DNA of 64,000 nucleotides from contig JAJPEN010000020.1 in the NCBI GenBank assembly GCA_021166835.1, forward strand, positions 1 through 64,000, read 5' to 3'. Below are positions 43,609-52,066 of the stretch, in pieces (position 1 is the stretch's first letter; each line of letters begins with the position of its first letter). The DNA is from Burkholderiaceae bacterium (GTDB lineage: Bacteria > Pseudomonadota > Gammaproteobacteria > Burkholderiales > Burkholderiaceae). The notes under the pieces were generated by a model that made no database searches, had not been told where the DNA came from, and was given only the letters and a program-made list of their open reading frames with translations. A program made the position numbers and the translations under genes.

Positions 43609-43624
43609 GCGCAGTCGCGGTTCA

Positions 43625-43700
43625 TTCGAGCTACCGAATGATGTCTTTTGGCTCGTGGAATGCATTCCACGGACAAGAAGACTACCTCCGGTAGCTCGAA
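43625..43700. repeat. Cruciform-prone repeat, copy A of a dispersed element
   Basis: TTCGAGCTACCG (43625-43636) and CGGTAGCTCGAA (43689-43700) are perfect 12-bp inverted arms. Between them is a perfect 16-bp palindrome GTGGAATGCATTCCAC (43655-43670). The stretch 43629-43671 matches a second copy at 48069-48111 at about 34 of 43 positions. It lies just after the pemK-like stop, between two convergent genes, so it could also terminate both. Confidence 0.75.
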
Positions 43701-43707
43701 ATTCCGC

Positions 43708-44052
43708 CTACAGTCTTCCCAGCGCCCCGTTGATCTCCCCCAGCACCCGTCCGAGCAGCATTCCGGAAATTCGACCGATCTTCCTTGCCGATTCTGCCGA
43801 CACCGTCGCCAGCCTGGCCGTGCGGACCACCATGTTCGGCGGGGTTCCGGCCACGGCGAAATCCAGGACCGGGACGTCGCCGCGCCATGCCGGGTTTTCC
43901 TGCTTCGTCACCAGCGCTACCCAGAGCAGCCCTCGCGCATGCTCGAGATCCGACGGCGAGACGACGAGCGCCGTCTGCTTCTCGTCGCCCGCACCCGAGC
44001 CATCGCCCGGAAGCGGCACCTGGACCACGTCACCACGCACGAATTTCGTCAC
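43708..44052 (-). CDS. PemK/MazF-family toxin-like protein
   Basis: 114 residues from GTG 44052 after an AGGAAGG site. FVRGDVVQVPLPGD, KQTALVVSPSDLEHARGLLWVALVT and ARLATVSAESARKIGRISGMLLGRV follow the PemK/MazF pattern (RGDVV, Arg/Pro-replaced loop, TVS and IG motifs). MazF toxins cleave mRNA at specific sites. No antitoxin gene fits in the 65 bases between it and divergent apaH, so it is orphan or uses the AbrB-like gene at 43402. Confidence 0.78.
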   Translation of the reverse strand: MTKFVRGDVVQVPLPGDGSGAGDEKQTALVVSPSDLEHARGLLWVALVTKQENPAWRGDVPVLDFAVAGTPPNMVVRTARLATVSAESARKIGRISGMLLGRVLGEINGALGRL

Positions 44053-44117
44053 GGACCCTTCCTCTCGAAACAGTACGACGGGATCATTCCCGCCTGCCGC
44101 GCTACCGTTGGAAGACG

Positions 44118-44951
44118 ATGGTAAGTAATTTCCCCTTCGGGATCGAATCCCGCCCGGAAACCTGGGCGATCGGCGACGTGCAGGGTTGCCTCGACAGCCT
44201 TCTCGCGCTGCTGTCGAAGATCCCATCCTCCGCCCGCCTGCGGCTCGTCGGCGACCTCGTCAACCGCGGACCGCGCTCGCTCGATGCGCTGCGCTGGGCG
44301 ATCGAGCAGGGCGAGCGCGTCGTCACCGTGCTCGGCAACCACGACCTGCATCTGCTCGCGGTGGCCGCCGGCATCCGACGCGCGCATCGCACGGACACGC
44401 TCGACGACATCCTCTGCGCGCCCGACCGCGACGCGCTGCTCGACTGGGTACGCACGCGACCGCTCGCGCATTTCGAGGACGGCTGGCTGATGGTGCATGC
44501 GGGCGTTCTGCCGCAGTGGAGCGTCGAGCGCACGCTCGAGCTGGCCGACGAAGTGCACCGCGTGCTGTCCGGTCCGCGCTGGCTCGACTTCCTGCGCGAG
44601 ATGTACGGCAACGAGCCGGCGCAGTGGTCCGATTCGCTGCGCGGCAACGACCGGCTGCGCGTGATCGTCAATGCGCTCACGCGCATCCGCTTCTGCACAC
44701 CGGACGGCCGGATGGAGTTCGCGGCCAAGGAAGGCGTGGATCACGCACCGGCCGGTTACCTGCCCTGGTTCGACGTGCCCGGCCGCGCGAGTGCCGACAC
44801 GCCGATCGTCTTCGGGCACTGGGCCGCGCTCGGCTGGCTCGATCGGCCGGATCTGCTGTCGATCGACACGGGGTGCGTGTGGGGGCGGGAGTTGACGGCG
44901 GTGCGGCTGCGGGATCGGCGGGTGCTGAGGGTCGGATGCGCGGAAACGTGA
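44118..44951 (+). CDS. apaH: Symmetrical bis(5'-nucleosyl)-tetraphosphatase
   Basis: 277 residues. The metallophosphatase motifs are complete: WAIGDVQGCLDSL, LRLVGDLVNRGP, VTVLGNHDLHLLA, WLMVHAGVLP and VFGHWAALG. ApaH hydrolyses Ap4A to two ADP and acts in the cytosol on alarmone levels and RNA caps. ATG 44118 gives the standard N-terminus. It is divergent from the PemK-like gene. Confidence 0.95.
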   Translation: MVSNFPFGIESRPETWAIGDVQGCLDSLLALLSKIPSSARLRLVGDLVNRGPRSLDALRWAIEQGERVVTVLGNHDLHLLAVAAGIRRAHRTDTLDDILCAPDRDALLDWVRTRPLAHFEDGWLMVHAGVLPQWSVERTLELADEVHRVLSGPRWLDFLREMYGNEPAQWSDSLRGNDRLRVIVNALTRIRFCTPDGRMEFAAKEGVDHAPAGYLPWFDVPGRASADTPIVFGHWAALGWLDRPDLLSIDTGCVWGRELTAVRLRDRRVLRVGCAET

Positions 44952-44960
44952 CCCTCCGGC

Positions 44961-45380
44961 TCAGTGCCCCCGGAGCCAGTTCTCGATCGGAAGATCCGGC
45001 ACCCGCGAGAACTCGCCCGCATTGTCGGTGACGACGATCGCCCCCAGGCCCAGCGCATGCGCCGCAATCCAGGTGTCGTTCGCCCCTATGCCGCGGCCCT
45101 GCTTTTCGAGAAGCGAACGAATGCGCGCGTAATGTCGAATCGTGCTCCGATCGATGGGCGCTAACGTCAGGCGCGTTGTCAACTCGGTCAGTCGATCGAA
45201 GTTGCGTTGCGGATTCGCACTCTTTTCCGCACCGAATTCCAGTTCACCCAGCACGATCGGCGATAGAACAATCGCCTCCAGCGGCGTGCGCTCCAGGCGA
45301 GCACGCACCTCTGCCTGGCCCTTCATCGCGGCGATGATGATGTTGGTGTCGAGCAGGTAAAGCGCAGATCGCGCTGCCAT
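44961..45380 (-). CDS. vapC: PIN-domain toxin VapC
   Basis: 139 residues with complete PIN motifs: YLLDTNIIIAAMKG, IVLGELEFGAEKS, GANDTWIAAHALGL and VTDNAGEFSRVP. The length and C-terminal IENWLR are family-typical of VapC tRNase toxins. It follows its Phd-type antitoxin gene by 11 bases. Looks functional. Confidence 0.92.
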   Translation of the reverse strand: MAARSALYLLDTNIIIAAMKGQAEVRARLERTPLEAIVLSPIVLGELEFGAEKSANPQRNFDRLTELTTRLTLAPIDRSTIRHYARIRSLLEKQGRGIGANDTWIAAHALGLGAIVVTDNAGEFSRVPDLPIENWLRGH

Positions 45381-45391
45381 GCCGATGGCCG

Positions 45392-45622
45392 CTAATCGAG
45401 CGATGAAACCGGTTCGGCCGGCAGGTCTTCCGGCGCTTCCAGGTCGATCTCTTCACCGTCCCAGAACGTCCGAAAGGCGTCTGCCGCCATCGTCGGCCGG
45501 TCTGGCACGAGGCGGGCGACGATCCGACCGTGCCGCGTGATCGCGATCTCCTCGCCGCGGGCAACGTCTGCAAGGAGCGCCGAGAGTTTGGCCTTGACCT
45601 CGACCACAGGAACGGTTCTCAT
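45392..45622 (-). CDS. Phd/YefM-family antitoxin
   Basis: 76 residues: MRTVPVVEVKAKLSALLADV, EEIAITRHGRIVARLVPDRP, the Phd fold, with an acidic tail that would bind the toxin. It pairs with the VapC gene downstream. An ATTATGACCACATAGTCATAAT-like dyad lies 15-40 bases upstream (about 45639-45660) and is a plausible autoregulatory operator. Confidence 0.88.
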   Translation of the reverse strand: MRTVPVVEVKAKLSALLADVARGEEIAITRHGRIVARLVPDRPTMAADAFRTFWDGEEIDLEAPEDLPAEPVSSLD

Positions 45623-45638
45623 ACGGCACTCCCGGGAA

Positions 45639-45660
45639 TTATGACCACATAGTCATAATA
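45639..45660. promoter_or_regulatory. Inverted repeat upstream of the Phd/VapC module
   Basis: ATTATGAC and GTCATAAT form perfect 8-bp inverted arms separated by 6 bases, between the phd start (45622) and the end of ugd (45673). Phd-type antitoxins usually bind such a dyad in their own promoter. Confidence 0.6.
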
Positions 45661-45672
45661 CTACGGACACTC

Positions 45673-46995
45673 TCATGGCCGCCCGATCGACTCGTACCGA
45701 AACCCCGCCGCCCGCACCATCTGCGGGTCGTACAGGTTGCGTCCGTCGATCAGCACCGGCCGGCGCATGCGCTCGCGCAGCCGGCGGAAGTCCGGGCTGC
45801 GGAACTCGCGCCATTCGGTGACCACGAACAGCACGTCGGCGCCTTCGGCCGCGCGGTACGGATCGTCCACCGCCTCGAAGCCGCTACGCTGCGCGAGCGC
45901 CGCGCGCATGTTCTGCGCGGCCTCCGGGTCGTAGCCTGCCACCGTCGCACCCGCATCGAGCAGGCTCTCGATCAGCACCTGGCTCGGAGCCTCGCGGATG
46001 TCGTCGGTATCGGGCTTGAACGCAAGCCCCCACAGCGCCGCCCGCACGCCTTCGAACCTGCCGTCGAAAACCCGCGACGCCTTGGCGAAGAGCACATGCT
46101 TCTGGCGCTCGTTCACGTCGAAGGCCGCCTTCACGATCGTCAGCGCCGAGTCGTACTCGCCGCTCGTGCGCAGCAGCGCACGCAGGTCCTTCGGGAAACA
46201 CGAGCCGCCGAAGCCCGCGCCGGGATAGAGGAAGCTCGCGCCGATCCGGCTGTCGCTGCCGATGCCGCGGCGCACGTCCTCGATGTCGGCGCCGAGCCGC
46301 TCGGCCAGCGCGGCAAGCTCGTTCATGAACGAGATGCGCACGGCGAGCATCGTGTTCGCCGCGTACTTCGTCAGCTCGGCCGAGCGTTCGCTCATCACGA
46401 CGAGCTTCTCGTGATTGCGCGAGAACGGCGCGTACAGGTTGCGCATCACATCGATCGCGCGCGCATCGCTCGAGCCGATGACGATGCGGTCCGGTCGCAT
46501 GAAGTCGCCGATCGCCGCGCCCTCCTTCAGGAACTCGGGGTTCGATACGACCGCATGGCGGACCTGCACGCCGCGCCGCGCTAGCTCGGCGTCGATCGCC
46601 TGGCGCACGCGGTCGGCGGTACCCACCGGTACGGTGCTCTTGTCGACGACGACGACGGGTTCGTCGATCAGCGCACCGATCGTGCGCGCCACCGCGAGCA
46701 CGTGCGAGAGGTCGGCAGCGCCATCCTCGTTCGGCGGCGTGCCCACGGCGATGAAGATCACCTCGGCGTCGCCGATCGCCTCGCGCGCGTCGGTGGTGAA
46801 GCGGATGCGGCCGCGCTCGGCGCCGCGCACGATCATCTCGGAGAGGCCCGGTTCGTGGATCGGCACTTCGCCGCGGCGCAGCCGTTCGACGCGCGCTTCG
46901 TCGACGTCGACGCAGGCGACGTGATTGCCCATCTCGGCGAAACAGGCGGCGGTGACCAGGCCGACGTAGCCGGCTCCGAAAACGGCGAGTCTCAT
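45673..46995 (-). CDS. ugd: UDP-glucose 6-dehydrogenase
   Basis: 440 residues. RLAVFGAGYVGLVTAACFAE binds NAD; VDKSTVPVGTADRVR, SNPEFLKEGAAIGDFMRPDRIV, KYAANTMLAVRISFMNE and the catalytic Cys loop GFGGSCFPKDLRAL are all present. It oxidises UDP-glucose to UDP-glucuronate. The preceding gene encodes an epimerase that would use the product; the two are separated by 4 bases. Confidence 0.96.
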   Translation of the reverse strand: MRLAVFGAGYVGLVTAACFAEMGNHVACVDVDEARVERLRRGEVPIHEPGLSEMIVRGAERGRIRFTTDAREAIGDAEVIFIAVGTPPNEDGAADLSHVLAVARTIGALIDEPVVVVDKSTVPVGTADRVRQAIDAELARRGVQVRHAVVSNPEFLKEGAAIGDFMRPDRIVIGSSDARAIDVMRNLYAPFSRNHEKLVVMSERSAELTKYAANTMLAVRISFMNELAALAERLGADIEDVRRGIGSDSRIGASFLYPGAGFGGSCFPKDLRALLRTSGEYDSALTIVKAAFDVNERQKHVLFAKASRVFDGRFEGVRAALWGLAFKPDTDDIREAPSQVLIESLLDAGATVAGYDPEAAQNMRAALAQRSGFEAVDDPYRAAEGADVLFVVTEWREFRSPDFRRLRERMRRPVLIDGRNLYDPQMVRAAGFRYESIGRP

Positions 46996-46999
46996 GCGT

Positions 47000-48025
47000 T
47001 CAGTCGATGCGGTGATAGTGGCGGAACCAGTCGACGAAGGCGCGCAGGCCCGCCTCGAGCGGCGTGTTCGGCGTGAAGCCCGTCATGCGCGCGAGCTTGG
47101 ACGTATCCGAATAGGTGCGCTCGACGTCGCCCGGCTGCATGCCGACTTCGTTGCGCTGCGCGCGCCGGCCGGTGATGCGTTCGAGCAGCGCGAGCAGCTC
47201 GTTCACGCTCACCGGATCGCTGCGCCCCAGGTTCACGACCTCGAAGGGCGCCCAGCTGGTGTCGGGCACGATCGCGTTCCAGTCGTCGGGGTCGGCGGAG
47301 CTGACCGGCGCGCGCGGCGCATCGAGCAGCCGCAGCGTCGCTTCGACCGCGTCGTCCACGTAGGTGAAGTCGCGCGACAGTACGCCGCCGGCATAGACGT
47401 CGATCGGCCTGCCCCGCAGCAGCGCGTCGGTGAACTTCCAGATCGCCATGTCGGGGCGACCCCAGGGGCCGTACACGGTGAAGTAGCGCAGCGCCGTCAC
47501 CGGCAGCGCGAAAAGATGCGCGTAGCTGTGCGCCATCAGTTCGTTGGCGCGCTTGGTCGCGGCGTAGAAACTCACCGGATGATCGACCGCGTCGCTCTCG
47601 GAGAACGGTAGCTCGCGGTTGGCGCCGTAGACGCTCGAGCTGCTGGCGAAGACGAGGTGCCGCACGTGGAGGCGACGGCATGCCTCGAGGATTATGGTCG
47701 TGCCGGTGAGATTGCTGTCCGAATACACCAGCGGGTTGGTCAGCGCGTAGCGTACGCCGGCCTGGGCGGCGAGATGCACGACGCGTTGCGGACGATGGCG
47801 GTCGAAGAGCGCGTCGATTGCCGCGCGATCGGCGACGTCGGCTTCGTGGAAGGTGAAGGCGCCGTGCGTGCGCAGCTGCGCGAGGCGCGCATGCTTGAGC
47901 GCGGGGTCGTAGTACGGATTGAGGTTGTCGACGCCGACGACGGCCTCGCCGCGCTCGAGCAGGCGGCGGGCAACGTGCATGCCGATGAAGCCGGCGGCGC
48001 CGGTTACGAGGATGGAAGCGCTCAT
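47000..48025 (-). CDS. UDP-glucuronate 4-epimerase
   Basis: 341-residue extended SDR. ILVTGAAGFIGMHVARRLLE, VDNLNPYYDPALKHARL (a hallmark of UDP-GlcA/GalA 4-epimerases), HLAAQAGVRYA, the catalytic SSSSVYGAN and YAATKRANE, and RYFTVYGPWGRPDMA are present. It makes UDP-galacturonate from the Ugd product and lies upstream of ugd in the same transcript. Confidence 0.93.
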   Translation of the reverse strand: MSASILVTGAAGFIGMHVARRLLERGEAVVGVDNLNPYYDPALKHARLAQLRTHGAFTFHEADVADRAAIDALFDRHRPQRVVHLAAQAGVRYALTNPLVYSDSNLTGTTIILEACRRLHVRHLVFASSSSVYGANRELPFSESDAVDHPVSFYAATKRANELMAHSYAHLFALPVTALRYFTVYGPWGRPDMAIWKFTDALLRGRPIDVYAGGVLSRDFTYVDDAVEATLRLLDAPRAPVSSADPDDWNAIVPDTSWAPFEVVNLGRSDPVSVNELLALLERITGRRAQRNEVGMQPGDVERTYSDTSKLARMTGFTPNTPLEAGLRAFVDWFRHYHRID

Positions 48026-48068
48026 GCCATGCAGCGGCGCACGCTACCGCCTCCACGCCGGCAAGCCG

Positions 48069-48111
48069 CGCTACCGATTGAAGCGTTTTCGCGCGTGGAA
48101 CGGATTCCACG
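48069..48111. repeat. Copy B of the dispersed palindromic repeat
   Basis: This stretch matches 43629-43671 at about 34 of 43 positions and keeps the central dyad GTGGAA-CGGA-TTCCAC (48096-48111 region). As in copy A, it lies less than 130 bases downstream of the stop of a MazF/PemK-type toxin gene, in the gap before the epimerase gene. Confidence 0.65.
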
Positions 48112-48195
48112 ACGGGAAACGCTACGTTCTGAAGCCCGAGTCTCCGATCCGAACGCGCCGGGCGCGCGCGAGCGGGCAATTTCGGCAACTTGCAC

Positions 48196-48519
48196 CTACG
48201 CAATCCCCAGAAAAACAGCCAAGGCGCGTTCCACCGTATTCATGACGCCTTCGCTCACCGTACCGAGGATCGCGCCGATCTTCCTGCGCGGCACTGTCTG
48301 GATCCTGTCGACCATGACCTGCGACGGCAATCGAAGGCCGTTCGACGGATCCGGAGACAGATCGATCCTGAAGATCGGCGCATCTGACCGATCACTGGTG
48401 ATCGGCAGAACGGTAACCGAAGGATGCTGGTCGAAAAGATCCGACTGGATGACGACAGCCGGCCGTGGCTTTCCGTAATCCCCCGACATCGCAACGGCGA
48501 CGATGTCGCCGCGCTTCAT
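48196..48519 (-). CDS. mazF: MazF-type mRNA interferase toxin
   Basis: 107 residues: KRGDIVAVAMSGDYGKPRPAVVIQSD, VTVLPITSDRSDAPIFRIDL, SQVMVDRIQTVPRRKIGAILG. These are all MazF/PemK landmarks, with the catalytic Arg and Thr/Ser region present. ATG 48519 overlaps the antitoxin stop (ATGA). Expected to cleave mRNA at short motifs. Confidence 0.92.
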   Translation of the reverse strand: MKRGDIVAVAMSGDYGKPRPAVVIQSDLFDQHPSVTVLPITSDRSDAPIFRIDLSPDPSNGLRLPSQVMVDRIQTVPRRKIGAILGTVSEGVMNTVERALAVFLGIA

Positions 48520-48725
48520 TTCCAGCCGTCCCTATCGGAAACCTCCTGCAGCCAACCCAGGATCTCCTCCTCCCGCGGATCGCCGAGAAGCGAGAGCGAT
48601 TGGCGCCGGCACTCCGCGATGAAGGCAGGATCGCGGGTATCGGGAACCCACAGCTGAACCGGCCGGAGACCGGCAGCCCGAAGCGCTTCACGATGACGGC
48701 GAACCCGGTCGGCGCTGGAACTCAT
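48516..48725 (-). CDS. MazE-type antitoxin (DUF3018 family)
   Basis: 69 residues from ATG 48725 (ATG 48752 is possible): SADRVRRHREALRAAGLRPVQLWVPDTR, FIAECRRQSLSLL, a pattern found in DUF3018 antitoxins next to MazF toxins. It is coupled to the toxin by a four-base overlap. The module separates the epimerase gene from the pyrimidine genes. Confidence 0.85.
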   Translation of the reverse strand: MSSSADRVRRHREALRAAGLRPVQLWVPDTRDPAFIAECRRQSLSLLGDPREEEILGWLQEVSDRDGWK

Positions 48726-48763
48726 TCTCGATCTCCGACGGGAGCGTTTCATGTAACGAAATT

Positions 48764-50155
48764 CTACCGCCTTGCCTCCCCGCCGTCGATCGGCCGTTCC
48801 TCGTAAGCCACCCGCCCCTCCACCACCGTCGCCCGCACCCGCCCGAGCACCTCGTAGCCCAGATACGGCGTGTGCCGGCTCTGGCTGCACAGCGTCTCCC
48901 TCGATACCTTCCAGTGCGCGTCCGGATCGAACACGCACAGGTCCGCCGGCATGCCGACCGCGACGCTCCCCGCGACATCCGCGATTCCTAGCACCGCAGC
49001 CGAACGCTGGGTGATCTTCGCCAGCGCCGCGCGCAGCCCGGTCTTCGTCTCGCTCGCCCACTTCAACGTCAGCGGCAGCAGCAGCTCGAGCGCCGTCACG
49101 CCCGGCTCGGCTTCGGCGAAAGGCAGCTGCTTCGCGTCGTCGTCCACCGGTGTGTGGTCGGAGCAGATCGCGTCGATCGTTCCATCGGCGAGCGCCGCGC
49201 GTATCGCATCGCGATCGGGCGCCGCACGAAACGGCGGATCCACGCGCAGGTGACTGTCGAAGTGACCGATGTCCACGTCGATCAGGTGCAGGTGATGCAC
49301 TGCGACGTCGGCCGTCACCGGCAGTCCTTCCGCCTTCGCGCGCCGCACCAGTTCGATACCCGCCGCCGACGACAGCCGGCACAGATGCACACGACAACCC
49401 GTGTCGCGCACGAGATCGAGGATCGTGTGGATCGCGATCGTCTCGGCGACCACCGGAATGCCGGAAAGCCCGAGCCGCGCGGCGACCACGCCCGCATGCG
49501 CGACGCCGCCGCGCGACAGATGCGGATCCTGCGGCTGCAGCCAGACCGTGTAGCCGAAGGTGTTCGCGTACTGCATCGCGCGCTGCAGCACCTGCGTGTC
49601 GAGCACCGGTGCAAGCGCCTGCGAGAAACCCACGCAACCGGCCTCGGCGAGCTGCGCCATTTCGGTGATCACCTCGCCGGCCAGCCGCAGCGTGAGCGCG
49701 CCGAGCGGGTACAGGTGTGCGAGGTCGAGTCCGCGGGCGCGGTGCTTCAACATCTCGACGAGGCCCGGTTCGTCCAGCGGCGGGTCGGTGTCCGGCGGGC
49801 ACGACAGCGACGTGACGCCGCCGGCCAGCGCCGCGTGCATCTCCGACTCGAGCGTCGCGCGATACTCGAAACCGGGCTCGCGCAGGCGCGCAGCGAGGTC
49901 GACCAGGCCCGGCGCAACGACCAGGCCGCGCGCGTCGATCGTGCGCTGCGCACGAAACGCGTCGGGCGGCGCGCCGATCGCGAGGACGCGTCCGTCGGCG
50001 ACGTGCACGTCGACCGTGCGATCGACGCCCGACGCCGGATCGACCACGCGGCCGCCGACGATCGACAGGCGCAGCGCGCCCGGACGCCCGCCCTCGCCGT
50101 GATCGACGTTCGCCGTCGCCGCCGGCGCGCGCCCGCCGTTGCGATCGATGCTCAT
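48764..50155 (-). CDS. Dihydroorotase-like protein PyrC' (metal-site His pair missing)
   Basis: 463 residues. The overall dihydroorotase/amidohydrolase order is kept ([17 protein letters not shown], ...[10 protein letters not shown]), but the N-terminal HxH that binds zinc in active enzymes is replaced: [10 protein letters not shown] instead of D(M/L)HVHLREPG. Such PyrC' (PyrX) proteins, encoded with pyrB in pseudomonads and relatives, are catalytically inactive and needed for assembly of active aspartate transcarbamoylase. A separate active pyrC is then expected elsewhere. ATG 50155 overlaps the pyrB stop. Confidence 0.9.
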   Translation of the reverse strand: MSIDRNGGRAPAATANVDHGEGGRPGALRLSIVGGRVVDPASGVDRTVDVHVADGRVLAIGAPPDAFRAQRTIDARGLVVAPGLVDLAARLREPGFEYRATLESEMHAALAGGVTSLSCPPDTDPPLDEPGLVEMLKHRARGLDLAHLYPLGALTLRLAGEVITEMAQLAEAGCVGFSQALAPVLDTQVLQRAMQYANTFGYTVWLQPQDPHLSRGGVAHAGVVAARLGLSGIPVVAETIAIHTILDLVRDTGCRVHLCRLSSAAGIELVRRAKAEGLPVTADVAVHHLHLIDVDIGHFDSHLRVDPPFRAAPDRDAIRAALADGTIDAICSDHTPVDDDAKQLPFAEAEPGVTALELLLPLTLKWASETKTGLRAALAKITQRSAAVLGIADVAGSVAVGMPADLCVFDPDAHWKVSRETLCSQSRHTPYLGYEVLGRVRATVVEGRVAYEERPIDGGEARR

Positions 50156-51138
50156 GCCTGCGACTGCCCCAGAAGGCTCATCACCGCCATCCGCACGGCG
50201 ATACCGAAAGTGACCTGGTCGAGGATCACCGATTGCGGGCCATCGGCCACCGCCGAGTCGATCTCGACGCCGCGGTTCATCGGCCCCGGGTGCATGACGA
50301 TGCAATCGGGCGCCGCGAGCGCGAGCTTCTCCTCGGTCAGCCCGTAGTGCTTGAAGTACTCCTGCGCCGAAGGCAGCAGCGCGCCGCGCATCCGCTCGTT
50401 CTGCAGCCGCAGCATGATGACGGCATCGACGCCGCGCAGTCCTTCGCGCATGTCGGTGTACACCTTCAGCCCGAGTTCCTCGAGGCCGCCGGGCAGCAGC
50501 GTGTGCGGGCCGATGGCGCGCACTTCGGGAACGCCGAGCGTGGTGAGCGCGTGGATGTCGGAGCGCGCGACGCGCGAATGCAGGATGTCGCCGACGACGG
50601 CCACCGTGAGCTGGGTGAAGTCGCCCTTGAAGTGGCGGATCGTGTACATGTCGAGCAGCCCCTGCGTGGGGTGCGCGTGCCGTCCGTCGCCGGCGTTGAT
50701 CACGTTCACGTGCGGCGCATGCCCGCGCATGCGCTCGATGTGCTGCGCGATGAGGTAGGGCGCGCCGCTTTGCGCATGCCGCACGACGAACATGTCGGCG
50801 TGCATCGCCATCAGGTTGTCGATCGTGTCGAGCAGCGACTCGCCCTTCGACGTCGACGACGTGTTGATGTTCAGGTTGATGACGTCGGCCGACAACCGCT
50901 TGGCGGCGATCTCGAAAGTGGTGCGCGTGCGCGTCGAGTTCTCGAAGAACAGGTTGAACACCGACTTGCCGCGCAGCAGCGGCACCTTCTTCACTTCGCG
51001 CGCCGACACGCCGACGAAGCTCGACGCCGTATCGAGGATGTGATGGATCAGCTCGCGCGGCAGCCCTTCGATCGTCAGCAGATGCCGCAGCTCGCCTTTC
51101 TCGTTCAGTTGCGGGTGGCGCATCGGCATCGGCCTCAT
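50152..51138 (-). CDS. pyrB: Aspartate carbamoyltransferase catalytic subunit
   Basis: 328 residues. [19 protein letters not shown] binds carbamoyl phosphate; [24 protein letters not shown] and [13 protein letters not shown] are the other motifs. It forms N-carbamoyl-aspartate, the second step of pyrimidine synthesis, and should form a complex with the PyrC' protein. Starts at 51138, 51129 and 51123 are all in frame; I use the longest. PyrR is encoded just upstream. Confidence 0.96.
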   Translation of the reverse strand: MRPMPMRHPQLNEKGELRHLLTIEGLPRELIHHILDTASSFVGVSAREVKKVPLLRGKSVFNLFFENSTRTRTTFEIAAKRLSADVINLNINTSSTSKGESLLDTIDNLMAMHADMFVVRHAQSGAPYLIAQHIERMRGHAPHVNVINAGDGRHAHPTQGLLDMYTIRHFKGDFTQLTVAVVGDILHSRVARSDIHALTTLGVPEVRAIGPHTLLPGGLEELGLKVYTDMREGLRGVDAVIMLRLQNERMRGALLPSAQEYFKHYGLTEEKLALAAPDCIVMHPGPMNRGVEIDSAVADGPQSVILDQVTFGIAVRMAVMSLLGQSQA

Positions 51139-51146
51139 TGCCCCCG

Positions 51147-51641
51147 TCACTCGATGCGCAGCGAGAAGCGGCCCTGCCCGTCGCGCGCGAACGCGTAGTT
51201 GCGCGGCGCGGCCAGCGGCTGCACGGCGCCGCAATAGCGCGCCTCGATCGGCAGCTCGCGCCCGCCCCGGTCGAGCAGCACGGCAAGCTCGATGCGCGCC
51301 GGGCGGCCGTAGTCGAACAGCTCGTTCATCGCCGCGCGCACGGTGCGCCCGGTGTACAGGATGTCGTCGACGAGAACAATGTCGGCGCCGTCCACCTCGA
51401 AAGGCAGTTCGGTGCCCTTCATCTCGCCCGGCAATCCGCGGCGGCCGTAGTCGTCTCGGTGAAAAGCGCTCGACAGCGTGCCGAGCGGCCGTTCGAGACC
51501 GAGGTCGGCGTGCAATCGCTCGGCGATCCACGCGCCTCCGCTGTGGATGCCGATCAGCGACACGTCGCGGCCGGCGATGCCCGCGCGCACGTCGCTGAGC
51601 AGCCGCGCGTAGAGCGCCTCGGCATCGGGGGTCGCGTTCAT
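51147..51641 (-). CDS. pyrR: Bifunctional pyr operon regulator/uracil phosphoribosyltransferase
   Basis: 164 residues. The PRPP-binding motif [19 protein letters not shown] is intact, with [16 protein letters not shown] and [11 protein letters not shown] upstream. PyrR of Bacillus is an RNA-binding attenuator and weak UPRTase; in betaproteobacteria its position upstream of pyrB suggests a regulatory or salvage role, but the mode is not visible here. Confidence 0.93.
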   Translation of the reverse strand: MNATPDAEALYARLLSDVRAGIAGRDVSLIGIHSGGAWIAERLHADLGLERPLGTLSSAFHRDDYGRRGLPGEMKGTELPFEVDGADIVLVDDILYTGRTVRAAMNELFDYGRPARIELAVLLDRGGRELPIEARYCGAVQPLAAPRNYAFARDGQGRFSLRIE

Positions 51642-51657
51642 CCGGAAACGGGCGGGA

Positions 51658-52065
51658 TCAGCAGTGGGACAGGTATTGTCGCAGGATTATCGCCGCGGCT
51701 TCGGCGTCGTCGGCGCCGCGTCGTCCGCGCGCCGCGAGAACGGCCTCGGCTTCCAGGCTCGAGCCGCTCTCGTCGACCAGCTCGACCGGCAGGCGGAACC
51801 GGCCGGACAGTTGCCGCGCGAAGCGCTCGCAGCGCGCCGCGGTCTCGCGCACGTTGTCGCTCCCTGCGGGGCATACCGCGGGCCGCCCGACCACGAGCAC
51901 GTCCGGGCGCCACTGCTCCACGAGCGCGGCGATCGCCTTCCAGCGCTGCGCGAGCGGTTCCGCATCGACGATCGCGAGCGCCTCGGCCGTGCACGTGACC
52001 GTGTTCCCCACCGCCACGCCGATGCGCAACCGCCCGAAATCGAATCCGAGCAGCGTCTGCGGCAA
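51658..52065 (-). CDS. ruvX: YqgF/RuvX Holliday-junction resolvase-like protein
   Basis: 135 residues, normal length. LLGFDFGRLRIGVAVGN is the RNase H-like start with the catalytic Asp; VVGRPAVCPAGSD, and VDESGSSLEAEAVL and DDAEAAAIILRQYL near the end carry the other acidic positions. Family members act in 16S rRNA 5'-end maturation and possibly recombination. It overlaps the typical yqgE-ruvX-pyrR-pyrB block. Confidence 0.94.
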   Translation of the reverse strand: MPQTLLGFDFGRLRIGVAVGNTVTCTAEALAIVDAEPLAQRWKAIAALVEQWRPDVLVVGRPAVCPAGSDNVRETAARCERFARQLSGRFRLPVELVDESGSSLEAEAVLAARGRRGADDAEAAAIILRQYLSHC

Positions 52066-52066
52066 A

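Noticed and set aside
48764..51286. An 840-codon version of the dihydroorotase-like protein
   Set aside because: The N-terminal 377 residues are an out-of-frame image of pyrB; the ATG at 50155 overlaps the pyrB stop and gives the expected length.
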